This document shows, in pieces, positions 31,256 to 43,200 of a DNA stretch of 64,000 nt. The translations under genes were made by a program, and so were the position numbers. Position 1 is the stretch's first letter; the number at the start of each line of letters is the position of its first letter. Origin of the DNA: Darksidea phi (lineage: Eukaryota; Ascomycota; Dothideomycetes; Pleosporales; Lentitheciaceae). The DNA is taken from assembly GCA_030770425.1 (NCBI GenBank), contig JASJFT010000138.1, positions 1 through 64,000 of the forward strand. Reading direction: 5' to 3'. The notes below the pieces were generated by a model. That model was given only the letters and a program-made list of their open reading frames with translations. It had not been told where the DNA came from and did no database searches.

Positions 31256-34200
31256 CTATGTATCCATGCTACCGTCAAATAGATCCTTGAATACCGACTT
31301 TTCCGCCACAAGCTTCTCCTTCTCCCTTGTCCATACTTCCTTCGCCTTGTCATCCTCTAGCATCATTAACCGCTGATCTACCATCTGCATGGCCACCTCC
31401 AAGACGCTTTTGACACCCTCTAGATCTGCGCTACTCTTATCAAACTCGGAGCATGCTATCCAAGATTCGCATATAGCGGTCGAGATTTCCATTAGACGAG
31501 ACAGGTCTATGCGCGGCCACCCATTACGTATAGTGCTATGAAGACCTTTCACAGCCGCAATGAGGAGAACGGGGGAAGCTGGCGCAAAGCGATCTCGGAC
31601 GATGTTGAGGAGAGGGGGAAGTATCGACTGGAGGTGTTTGACCGAGCTGATTTCTAGTTCGTTGAGAACGGCGGCGAGGTGCGCTAGGATAACAGTGGCC
31701 AGGGTGGGGTAAGACGATGGGGAAGTGAGGTGGAATAAGGGAACAAGGACGCCTTCGCGCACAATTCTGTCGAGCATCTGCTCGTCTTTTGTCTCTTCCA
31801 TTAGACTCAGGGCAACCAAGGCTGGGAATGCATGATCGAAAACAAGGACAGACTCCTCTTCCGGGGTCAGGGTAGGTAGATACGTGAAAAGCGGAAACAA
31901 ATCGTCTGCGAACATTCGCTTGTAGCCACGGTCCACAATCAGTTCCTTCGGTGCGGCCTTCACAAAAAGTTCAACGAATTCACAGGCCTTTGCCTTCCAC
32001 TTGAGGTTTTTGTCATCTAGCATCTGGAGAATCGGGACGCGCATTAGGTGAAACTCGCGTTTGACATCAGACTCGGTAGAAGCCTCCAATGTCCATCGCA
32101 GAAGATCGACCACGTATTCGTTCTCCGGATCTCTCCAAGTCTTCAGTTTGCTCTTGGAGGAGATCGCAATTGCGTCCGGATCAGTCTGTAGAAACAACGG
32201 CCGAATGGTAAGCGACAGGAATTTCGAAATTAGTCGAGAGGTAAGCTCACCCTTCCTGGTCTTCTTGACTTCTTCGATCGCCTCGGTGGGGTCGGTGATA
32301 TTTGGGTTGCGCAGCTGCCATGCCATCACGACTTCTAGAGCGTCCTTCATCCATGGGCCAGGTTTGAGGTTCATGGCTTTCGCGAGGTCCGTGCCTTTCA
32401 CCAATGGCTTGAAAGTATCAGCGTCGAGAATGTCCAGAGTGTCAAGATGCTTCAGGAAATCGGCATATTGCGAAAGGATCCCTACAAAGAATCAATGAGA
32501 ATACCAGAATTGCAAGGGAGTAACAACTTACGTTCTTTCGACACCAGTCCGAGCACAACCTCATGTGTCAGCGAGAAGAGGATTTGCGTCCTCCAAGTGG
32601 GACCCCAGCGTCGTATCGCCATGCCTAAGGTGTCTCTTGCAGTAGCCTCACCTGGGATAGTGTGCCCCCCGGACCGTCGGAGTCCCTTATGACACTCCTC
32701 TACCAGCTTTTTGATATCTTCCCTGTTGTCAAGAGACGCAGCGATAACATTGCACACTGTGTTTGGCGCTTTGAAGCCCTCTTGGGCAACGAGATATGCC
32801 GCGTGGAAGGGCTTTTTTGACGGCTTCGAGTGTGGAACTGTTGGCGCATCCGCCCAGGGCATCACAGCTGCACATATCCAAGCAAGATAGCTCTCGTCTG
32901 GATTCCGTAGCAGCATTTGAGAGATTATGGAAGATGTACTCTCGGCTCCCTCCTGAAGAAACTTGACGAAGTCATACGCAGGGGCAAAATAGGTGATTTC
33001 GGGTTGTGAGGCAAGCTCTCTCGTTGGATCGGTGAAGATCGTGTGGTAGAGGCTGAACCTAAAATTCAGAGTCAGTACGACTCGTGCACAGTTAAGAAGC
33101 CCCGGTGCCTCGGAATAGGAGCTATGCTATTTCGTGGAGTCGAACATACCGTTCAATGAGTTCTAACGCCATGTGAGGGTCAGGACCTTTAAGCATCTTC
33201 TCTAATTCGATACCGACTCTCTCGCGCTTGATCTTAATCTTCAAGGCATCTTGAATATCCCTATTTCCCATCGCAGCTGCTGTTCCCGGCTCTATAGTGT
33301 AGTTGAGCCGACTAGCAAACCGTATGAGACGGAGCACCCGAAGTGGGTCGTCCTTGAACGTCTGGTACGGCTCCAAAGGGGTTCTAATTATCTTCGCGTC
33401 CATATCCGAGAACCCGCGCCCCGTGAAGTCCTCAATTTGCTTAGTGTTGAGATTGTAGAACATTGCGTTCACCGTCGCGTCTCTTCGCAGAGCGTCATCT
33501 TCTGCGGTGCCGAACTCCATTTGTGGGTTTCGGCTAACCTCGTTATACGTCTCTTTGCGGAGGTTGACAAGATCTAGATCGATACCCATGATCCTGATGG
33601 TTGCGGTTTCAAGGTTCTTTGACGCTTCAGGGTTAGCCTTGATTGTATGAAGCCCTGAAACGATCTTCTTGCTCTCCTTCTCTTCGAGACCATGCTTCTT
33701 GTCGTTGCCCGGGACCTTCAGATACTCCAGCATCTTTAGACCGAAATTCTCGCCCGTCAGCTTGTTGATAGCAACGTCGATGTCATGGCTGCCGACACCA
33801 AGTAGCTTGTCTCGGACCCAGCCGCCAGTCCAACGCACTGAAGATGCAAGTCAGTTCTGCAAAACTCATCCGGAGGACCTTCTGCCTGCAAGATATTTGG
33901 TCGAAATTTCAACGTTGTAAAGGATCCGCGCGATGGAAGCATGCATCTCGAACTTACAAACGATTTTCTCTTTCGTGAGCTCGTTTGGTACCTCAGAAGA
34001 GGATTTCTCTTCGGTATTAGGAGCTTCGTCAATGTAGGTCGCGACGCCAAGAAGAATATCGCGAAGTCGGGTCTCGCTCTCCGTTAACTCCAAAGTAGTG
34101 GGTTGTGAGTCGGGCGGAGACACCATAGTGCCGTAGGGTTGGATGAAGCGAGAGTAATGAGGCTCAATTTTCCGACGTTTGGTATTCGAGCTGGGTGATG

Positions 34201-34300
34201 GAGTACGCGCTGGCCTCGTCGACATGTGCCAAAAGTAAGAGAGAGGTTTGAGTTGCACAAGTATTGCTCGCGGTGAACAAATATAAAGGGCACGACTCAT
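31256..34300 (-). CDS. CCA1: tRNA CCA-adding enzyme fused to a Tti2-like HEAT domain
   Basis: Four exons (33958-34300, 33150-33837, 32532-33058, 31256-32481) join cleanly to 927 residues. The N-terminus has a basic mitochondrial-type leader and later Mets (26 and 59). The CCA-adding part follows: RWTGGWVRDKLLG with HDIDVAIN (catalytic Asp pair), LRRDATVNAMFYN, DPLRVLRLIRFASRLNY, RERVGIELEKML, and KPGPWMKDALEVV (about 559-572). This part adds CCA ends to tRNAs in cytosol, nucleus and mitochondria. Without a stop or intron the last exon continues from about residue 605 into a HEAT-like region matching Tti2 of the Tel2-Tti1-Tti2 chaperone for PIK-related kinases: LTIRPLF, LPTLTPEEES, LNELEISSVKHL and NGWPRID (840-845). 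Yeast Cca1 is about 545 residues. The fusion call is inference from frame and family patterns. Confidence 0.85.
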
Positions 34301-34653
34301 CAGGCATTCACGTGAGTCGAGCTGTGGGCTGCCTGGGTATAAGGACCACTCTTTCTGTTGACAATGAAGCCCTTGTCGAGGCGAAGGTTGAAAGGTATCT
34401 TGAGAGGCTGGGTTAATACCAAAGGAGTGTCATGAAGGAGAGCTAGAGTGGTGATGGAGGTTTTGTTGTCTCATCCAGTCAGAAGGCTCAGCGGCCGCAT
34501 CGGCCATTCGTCACCTTTCGACATCACCAACCAAGCTCATCACGCTCAAACGCCCAGCGCAGGTTACAGTACAATTTTCGCCTACCGCGCACAAGTTCAC
34601 AGCGCAGAATACATGCCGGCGACCCCAGAACCTGCGCGTGCAATCCAACATTC
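34301..34653. promoter_or_regulatory. Divergent promoter CCA1-TTI2 / TRS85
   Basis: 353 bp between head-to-head starts. The frame at 34448-34681 overlaps the TRS85 start in another phase and has no protein features. Confidence 0.45.
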
Positions 34654-37092
34654 GTGGGCGCACCGCCCCAGCCCTCCATGACGCCTCAAGATGCCACGCC
34701 GAAGCCCCCCAGCTATCCCGCTGATCTGGAGAACTCGATGATCCTTCCTAGACAGCGAACTTCGTCACCTACTTCTTCTCTAGCATCACTACCCTACCGG
34801 AGATCGAACGCATCGTTGCACCAGCTGTTCAAATCCACCGCATCGATATCAGGATCACGACCGAGCTCCGGCACCGCAACGCCGACTGCCTCCGTTATAC
34901 CTGGCTCCATATTTTCGCCAGGATCGAGACAGAATGGCACAGGGACACCGAGGAGTCTACCAGTGGGCGTTTCGGACGAACATAGGAATCTCATTCAGCG
35001 GGCCTTTGCACCCCACGTTGTGGTATTAGCGGACACGGAGACGGAGCAATTGATACGAGGGAAGGGCTTCGAGGGTGGATTTCTACAATTATTACGGCCT
35101 TTCGGAGAGTCGGTGCCTGGAAAAGTCACAATCAGAGACAGCGTAGGCGCAAGCAGGAGCTATGACGACTTTGGTGTAAGATTCGTGGGCGTGAACGAGG
35201 GGTTGGGGCTTCCACCCATGCCCGGCAGACCTGCGGATTTGCGGTTAGATACAGCGAACGGACAAAGAGATCGCGGGAGAGACTCATCGAGCTCTATACG
35301 GCCGCGGCGCACGGGTGGTGATGTTGCGCAAATCGAAGAGCTGGTGGATCGCCATCTGCAGTATACCGAGTTCAACACCCAGGGCGGTATGGTTCCGGAC
35401 TACTTAAACCTGGGCGAAAAAGTGCTCCAAGAAAGCTCGACATCTCCATTCTACACGTTGTATCTGCGGCGGTTATTATCCGGGCTGCCCTTGGTACCCC
35501 ACGAAACATTTGCGCATCCGGTAGCAGGCGTCATCGCTATTAGTTCGCGGAATGCGGACCCCATAGAGGAGCTTCGGAGGCTCTATAGAAGACAACACGA
35601 CGGCGATCTTCGCTTTCCACAATGGGTAGATAACGACTTTCTCAGGTACTACGTTTTGGTTCATGATGAGGAAACGGGCGATATTGCGAAGTCAAACGCT
35701 ACATTTGAGGCGATGAAGCGGCACTTTGGCCTGCATTGCCATCTTTTGAGGATAAAGAGCCAGCAATGTATACCTTCAGATGACGACAGCGTGCGGTTAC
35801 CGACCTGCGAATGGATGTCTGCGTCTGAAGAGCTAGCAGAGATCCAGAAACGAGGTACGTATCCTCACACAATCACAAGCAATCCTCATTAACATAGATT
35901 CGTAGAATCCGCAGACGACATAACAGATCCCACTCCGTACATCCCCGACTCCGATATCACAGCCATAAAAACCTTCGTCCGTGAAATAGTAACGCAATCT
36001 ATCATCCCCCACATGGAACGTGCAGTCGCACAGTGGAACGAGCAAGTGCTTGCCCGTCGCCGCGGTATTTCGGGCCGCTTCATGTCTCTCAGCAAGCGCT
36101 GGACGCCGTTTGGCTCATCACGCAACTCTTCATCCTCCTCCACCATCTCCTCAAACTCAAACTACGACTCTCTACAGGGTTTCTACCGCCCTGATGCTCC
36201 CGAAGCACTCATGCGCAAACTAGCGGATTACTGCTTCATGCTGCGCGATTGGAAATTGGCATTGTCTACATTCGATATCCTACGGCAAGACTTCCAAAGT
36301 GACAAGGCATGGCGCCACTACGCAGGCGCCGCAGAAATGGCTGCTCTCTCCGCACTTCTTTCAACAGGCCCCCTCTCTTCGAAAACACGCACAGAAAGCA
36401 TAGACGGCTGGATCGAAGCTGCGTCATACTCTTACACCGATCGCCAGCGCAGTGCAGCACCCTACTACGCCCTCCGCACACTAGCCTTGGGCCTCGAACT
36501 CTTACGTTTACGCGGTTCGTCGGCAGCAGACGACGCTGCACGGTGGGCAGCCCGAATTATAGAAACAGGTCTCGTGGGCGCGATCGGTACCGCGCTCTTT
36601 ACAGAACGCGCGGCCGCCTGTTACGCTGTTCGCATTGGTCTCGGAGCGCTCAAGCTAGGCGCACGACGAAGAAAAGCGGCGCTCTGGGCAGTCCTTGCGG
36701 CGGAGAACTGGTGGCGGCTCGACAAAGCGCTCCAGGCAGAGAAATGTCTCGAAATGGCTCTACGACTCTACGGCCAACACGCTGGAGGTGGCGAAGGCGG
36801 ACCTGTTAAACTGCCTTTCCCACAGATGCAGACATACATGGATGAGCTACGCCAACAGATCCTAGGCCTTCGCCTCACCAATCGAGGACTCCTTGAACAC
36901 GAAGAAGGCGACGAAGGCGAGCAGAGCCTGCTCGTCGAAGAAGCAACCGAAACCCTAGACACCAGCCCCCGAGCACACAGGAAGTCGCTCATCGGTGCGG
37001 CGGCTCCGCACATGGACCTCGGGCCGCTAAGTCCCCGGCTAGAGCGAAGCAACGAGACGGAGAAGGCGCACGATCATTTCGAGGGTGCGTAG
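34654..37092 (+). CDS. TRS85: TRAPP III complex subunit Trs85 (TRAPPC8)
   Basis: Subunit that directs the TRAPP exchange factor for Ypt1/Rab1 to autophagy and Golgi traffic. Two exons (34654-35854, 35906-37092) give 795 residues. The first ~100 residues are Ser/Pro-rich. Family segments are FAPHVVVLADTETEQLIRGKG, FYTLYLRRLLSGLPLVPHETFAHPVA, YYVLVHDEE, and in exon 2 FVREIVTQSIIPHMERAVAQWNEQV and KLADYCFMLRDWKLALSTFDILRQDFQSDKAWRHYAGAAEMAAL. The helical C-terminal half then ends in an acidic region. The intron splits a Glu codon. A start at 34678 (MTPQDA) is equally plausible. Identity is strong. Confidence 0.93.
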
Positions 37093-37876
37093 AACCTTTC
37101 TAGGCGCGCCGAGGTTACACTGTATGGGTTTGCTTCTTCTTCTTGTTCTTCTTCTATCACTCGTAAGAGTCCTTGTTTCTGGCATTGCATGAGCGTTGGG
37201 TACCGGTAGGGTGTAGTTTAGAGATTATGCGAGATGGGGTACATTTGGTGGGCTAGGGAGGCGTTGGACATAAGGGATGTTGAGCGGCGGCGTAGATGGA
37301 TTGAACACGTCAATGCGATAATGTATCGCTTTGTGCATAATCTGTCCTTTGCGCGAAGTTTGCCATGACTTTTTGTATCTGATGGAATAGCCAGAGTGAA
37401 GCGCTAACCCCTAACGCAACCGGGCTGAGCTTGCATGAGGAAAACCTGAGTCCGCAGGCAACATATGCTGTTCTATCAGACGTAGCCAGCAGGTGCAGGG
37501 TTTCATGCAAGGCAGCTGCAAAAGTCACCGTGCAGGTTACACAGCATAGGAAAAACACGCAAATCCAATCAATAGAGACGAATGAGTTGTATTCTTCGCC
37601 TCACTTATCCCTCGCCTCGTCGACCATGGGAAGAAATCAAAAGAAGCCACCAACGCCGAGCCAAATCAAGGTCGCAGAGCCCAAGCACTTTGGTGCTCGC
37701 CCAGATTGGCCATGCAAAAGTGTGAAATGCCATCATCATGCCTTGCCGTACCATATGCTTGTATGCTATGCAAACTGGAAAAGAAGAAGCCCAAGGGGCA
37801 AGATGGAAAACAAAGAACGCGCCTAGGCTATGCAAGGTATGGGGATAGGGTATCGTCGTCTTGGAAGGGATTCGTT
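37093..37876. other. Convergent spacer TRS85 / OTU gene
   Basis: Includes a small frame at 37626-37826 (66 codons from the internal Met, Cys/His-containing), which I do not accept as a gene for lack of other support. Otherwise 3' flanks. Confidence 0.45.
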
Positions 37877-38961
37877 TTAGGTGGCCGTTGCGGGTGAGAA
37901 AGCTGTACTTGATGGGGTGTCTACCGTTAGTTCGGGGGTGGAGATTGATGGCGGGGGTGATGGTAGTGAGGTAGCGGTGACGGTTGGAGGTGGAATAGCG
38001 GTGACAGGCTCTGCCGCGTCTGTAGTCCGCAAGCCCCGCAGCTTAATGGTTAGTTTCTGCGGCTTGGTGGTATGCTCTAGGTCGGGAATTTCCAACTGTG
38101 TTTGAGACGAGATCGGTCCGTTCGATTCGTCTGAGGAGCTCTCGGTGCTCTCAGGCGTTGAGTCGGAGTCGAAGAGTGGGAGAGGTGAGCGACGTTTCCT
38201 GGCCCGTGGGATGTCGTCTTCGTCATCGCCATCGAGGCTCGGACTAGGTCGCTTCCTCAATGAGGTTTGCTGCGGCGTCACCGTGACCGCCGGCTCGCCT
38301 GTGTGAGGCCCAACGTGGTTGCGGACCGATGAGTAGTGTTCCCAGCTCTGCAAACAGTCAGCGGCTGGTAGAGGTGAGTGTGAAGGCGAAACAACTTACG
38401 TGATAAGCGATGTGCAGCACCTGGCGGCCATCGACAGCACCTGGGTCATCGCAGTGGTAGTAGACGCGTGGTGAGATGAGGTAAGTGTAGTCGGCCTGCC
38501 AGAGGCGGACATGCACATTGAGGGCCGAGGCGAAAGCGGAGACCTCCATATTGTCGGCCCACTCGCCCGGCTGGCCCATCTTCTCGACGTGCTCTTCGAA
38601 CTGCTTCTGCAGCTCCTCTTCGGTGTGGTAGGCGGTATCGATGCGGGTGGGCAACGCAGCCGTGGTCTTGCGTTTGGGGTTGCGGCGGACATTGTTGACG
38701 GCCATGTACTGGCGGTAGAAGTCCGAGTTGGCCTTCATGTGCTCGATGGTGGCAATGCGGAGCACCTCGTGCATCTCCTGATGGCCGTAGAGCTGGTCGG
38801 ACAAGGCGTTGAACAGGCAGTTGCCTTGCACCGTCAGCGTCAATTCGCGGCGAAGCTGGAAGCAATTACATACCATCGCCTCTAATCTCGCCGGCATACA
38901 AGCCATTGGCCTCGAGGATGGGAAACTCGGGCGAGGATGCTCGCTGCTTGCGGGGAGCCAT
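37877..38961 (-). CDS. OTU-family cysteine protease (deubiquitinase)
   Basis: Probably removes ubiquitin from substrates. Three exons (38874-38961, 38400-38824, 37877-38347) give 327 residues. The first splice falls inside the catalytic loop, giving RGDGNCLFNALSDQLYG with Asp29 and nucleophile Cys32. The OTU domain continues through IATIEHMKANSDFYRQYM, WADNMEVSAFASALNVHVRLW and VLHIAYHSWEHYSSVRN, where His175 of EHY is the likely catalytic His. The second intron lies between the two halves of that motif. The C-terminal ~140 residues are disordered and acidic, with a KRPSP...RARKRR basic patch suggesting nuclear entry. It resembles the OTUD3-like group; linkage specificity is unknown. Confidence 0.93.
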
Positions 38962-40260
38962 GGTGACAGCTGGTCCAAGCAAGGTCGCAAGACAGGAGAA
39001 GTGTGTGCAGGCAGAGGAAGGAGCCAGCGGCCGTTTCGGGGCTCATGGAGAAAAGGACAGGCGAAATGACGCGGCTGCAAGAAGAAAAAGGTGAGGCTGG
39101 GCCACCACGGCGAGGCGGTGAATCGGGGGCCCTTTTCTCGGTGCGGGTGAAGCAGAATATCGACTTTTAAAGTGACGCGCGGGTTGGAGCTCGATCAGCT
39201 TGCAGCCCCACGAAACAGGGCTAGCGCACAGGAGACGGCCTTAGTCAGACCCAACGCCCTGCCGCCTAGAGGTGACACTTGGCTCTCTGCTTGGTAAAGC
39301 GTATCCAGAGTCATGTCAAGGCACTGTACGTTACTACAACTGTTCAGTTTCAGCGGAGAAGATGGGCGGTGGCGCCGAAAGCACGGAAAATCTGCTCGCA
39401 GGAAAAGGTACCTCGGATGATGTCACGCTGCTCTAGCCCGTCCGAACCCGCAGGCTGGTCGTGACAGAGTCGAAAATAAGCGCCCCGAAATGGACGTGCG
39501 CCCAGCTGGAGCGGACAGCGGCCAGCGGGCTTGCGGGCTTGCGGGCTGCAAGACACAAGTCTACAAGCCGGGTGGGGGGCAGGCTTCATTGGCATGCGAG
39601 ATGATCACACAAGTTCGAATGAGTGAAGAAGGAGTATTGAAAGTTTCCAGGTATTATTTGCAGTAAAGAAGCATCTATCCTTAGCATCGCGTCCGGCCCA
39701 GAGTCGTAGTCTGCTCCACATCTGAGCCAAGCAGGACCCTTGAAGCAATACACCCATTACCTGGAAGAGGGCATCCGGAAACGCTCATAAGCCCTGAAAG
39801 CAGGGCGGGAACCAAAAGCTATTGTAGAAGAAAGAATTGCAACACGCACACATGTATGAACGTGTCTTCCATTCGCCAAGGAGCAGGAATGAGACATCGT
39901 CTTCATCCCAGAGTATTCGACCGCATGTACCGGCCGCGAAGGTTTTAGTACAAAGTCGACAAATATATGTCGTCGCAAAAGAACAGGGGAGAAGGCATGC
40001 TGCAAGAAATACATGGAGTACCCAAACCGATTGCACGCTAAACACCGATTCGTCTGAAAAAGTTTAGGTGTTCAAACGGAACAAGGGTGAGGAGTTGATG
40101 ATTCGAACGCTCTTTAAGCTGATAAGCGAATGTGAACTTGAAGCTGAACCCAGGACGCCGACAGGATCGAAAACTTGCTCTTTTGAGGCATGTGTGCTCA
40201 CCACTCCAAGCGATGCGTCGATAGCAGAGCTAGGAAGCCCCACCTTTCCTCGTTTCAACA
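38962..40260. other. Intergenic, about 1.3 kb
   Basis: Noncoding as far as I can see. Includes three copies of an 8-bp unit (GCGGGCTT) at 39525-39548. The region left of about 40000 lies downstream of the large minus-strand gene. Confidence 0.5.
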
Positions 40261-43200
40261 CTAGTGAACCGGAGCCGCCGGAGTTGCTCGCCTGCTCCAG
40301 GGATGATTGTTTGGAGTGGAGCGGTTGCTTGACCATGCATTGCTCGTGGAAGGTTTAGGTGAGCTGCTTGAATTTGACCCTTGGCCCTGGTAGTTTGACG
40401 GCTTGCGCAGGCGCTGGTTCTGGCCATTAGCGGGAGAATCGTTCGCGCTATTGTTGTGGTTTCGCTTCGGCTTCGCATGCCCAGAACCTCTTCCACTACT
40501 ACGTTTCTTCGAGAGCGGTCTGGTGATCGTCGATCGCATATTGCCTAGCCTAATGGGAATTGCGAACGTATCGAAGTCCTTCTCAGATTGCTTATACACT
40601 CTCACTTCAAACGTGTCTATGCTTTGAACATCCATCGCAGGTTGCCGATATCGGGAATTTTGGCGTGGAGTAGGGGGGAAGGCGGCTGGAGGTTCGTTCG
40701 CTGCAAGATGAGAAACTTTAGAAAGCTTGACTGTAGGCAGGGAACCAAATTCTCGATCCTCTAGGAGAAACTCTGCACCAACACGAGTTGTAACGTCGCG
40801 ACCGCGGTCGTTGGCGAAAGGTGTTCTAGTTGCTGTGGCGGGGAGAGAAACAGTGGCCGGCGCAAGATTCGTACGGACCTCGAGCGGCGCCTTCGAAGAA
40901 GCAGCTACCGCCAGGGCACCGGTTTTCATTTGAGCTGCGGCCTGTGTCGGCGGGGGAGGCTTGGTAATCGCAGCGGGCGGTGCACCTGGTGCGGAAGGCT
41001 TTTCAAGCAGGCTATTAAACCTTGCCTGCCATTCTTGCGTTAAAGCAAGCGGTCGTGCTCCGATACCAAGACGTGTTCGAGAAGGCATACTCACCGGAGC
41101 TTCGGTTTGAGCAGCGGCCTCAGCAGCAGCAGGGGGCAGCCGTACACGAGGTGGTGGCCTTGGCATCTTCACAACAGGATGCGAGGTGTCTCCGCTAAAC
41201 GCTGGGTGGGTCTCTGTTTCTGGAGGAGGCGGCGTGTCATCCTTGCTCGAAGCCGATGATGCTTGCGCTACCACCTCAGAGGGCCTAGGAAAGAAGCGGG
41301 ATGGGCGTGCGCCCTGAGTACCCGGCTGAAGCTGAGCACCCTGACCAATGACCTGCGGTGGATGGGAGGCTTCGTGCGCGACCTTGACACTATTATCCTT
41401 TGGCTTCGAATCAGGGGCAGCAATGGATTGCGGAGCCTTCGCTTCTATGCCACCAACTTTGCTATGTAGCGTTGTCTGCGAGTTGCCTTGTTGATCGGTA
41501 TATGTTTCGCGGATTTCGGGTCGGAAAGTCGCCCCACCCATGCGCTCGAAATTTTCTTGTGCTTTCGCCAGGTTTTCTCGATCATCACGGCGGATTTGGG
41601 CGTGGAAATTACCCCAGCCTTTCTCCACAGGCGGAGCGATGGGCCCAGGCTTAGGCGAAACATTGACTTGAGTTGGTGGAGCTCCTGTCTGAGGATACAT
41701 GGTTTGTTGAACAAACGCTGGGTTGGGAGGAGCAGAAGGCTGCGAAGGAGACGGCTTCAGTGTAGAGTTAGACCCGATTGGAGCTGGAGCAGGACCAGTT
41801 TTGGTTTGCGGCACCACCTGTTGAGCAAAGGTTCCGTTTCCGAGAGCTCTGTTCACCGCTTGAGGAGGGCCCCAGACATTGGAGGTCCAGGCAGCCCGAG
41901 GAGCCATCGAGCTCGACCAAGGAGCTTGTGGAGGTTGGCCAGTTTTCGTTCCTTGGGCATCAGGAACTTTGGGCTGTTGTGCCGGAGCTGGCGACTGTTG
42001 GGCCTGTAGCTTTGTACCGACGTTGTCGCGAGTGAGACTGGCAGGTGAGGGTGGAGACTGTGGCTTGGACTCGGATTGCGCCTTTACTGGAGAAGGGCTG
42101 GGCTTGGGAACAACCGGCTTCGCGGTCGTGGTATCCGCAGGCGAAGGCTTTTTGACAGGGTGAGGTTGGTGGACCTTCATCATACCATACTGAGCAACTT
42201 CGCCCTCCGACGTTGGTACAGGCGGCTTTGGTGGTGATTGAGTCACTACGGGTACTGCCTTCTCTTTTTGTGGGGACTTCTGAGCGGGCCGCGCGGGCGA
42301 CTCCTCCTTTGTCTTTGGCTTCGCGTTTTCACTCAGGGCCAAAGCCTCCAACTTCTTGCGAAGACGTTCCTTCTTCTCCGCTTCCTTTTTGTCCCACTCC
42401 TCTTTCTCTTTGAGTTTCCGTTGCTTTACAAGGTCTAGAGAACCGTGCAGAAGGCGCTGTTGCACTTCTACTAGATTTTGCATTTGGGGTGCTGCGCCTG
42501 GGGTTATTGCATCTTGGGAGGCCACTGACCCAAAGGGCGAGGTAGGTTGCGCGTGCGCAACACTTGGAGATTTCTGTGGTAGAGCGTTGGGAAGTTGATC
42601 GGTGGGTAGCGGTTTCACAGGTAATGGGTGGCGTGGCGTTCCAGGTGCTCCAGCATCAACACCATTTACCGACACCGACTCTCGCCGCTGCATGTTCATA
42701 GGCATAGCCATAGGAGGGAGATCGAGGGCTCGTCTATCGAACGACATGCGGCTGCCACTGCCACCGCTAACATTTGAAGAATTTCTCCGCCTGCCCCAAG
42801 TCGGCCCATCTCCACTTGTACGCGAGGTCTGGAAAGCGGCTGATGGCTCTGCCGGTCCATCGTGTGCAGGTCGCTGCAAAACAGCGGGTTGCTGGCGGTA
42901 GCTGCTATCCCGTATGGATCCGCGGCGCATTTCGCCAACTGGCTCATAGCGGCCATTGTGTGAATTGAAGAGCTCCCGATTCCCGCGCTCATCTCGCCAC
43001 GAGCGGTTGAAATCGTCGGGAGCAATCTCCTTTGCGGGGAGTGGTGGCATAGCATCGTATCCGTGGTTGTCGCGCGAGAATCGTGAAGGGGGAGGTTGCT
43101 GCACTGGCGGATTGATTTGAACCGGGGACACCTTCTCCACGGGGGGTAATGATGCCCATGGCGATTTGACCGGAGCAGCGGTCGTAGGCTTAGCGACCAA

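Noticed and set aside
37626..37826. Cys/His-containing small frame of 66 codons
   Set aside because: No homologue recognised, no signal peptide, and it lies between two convergent 3' ends.
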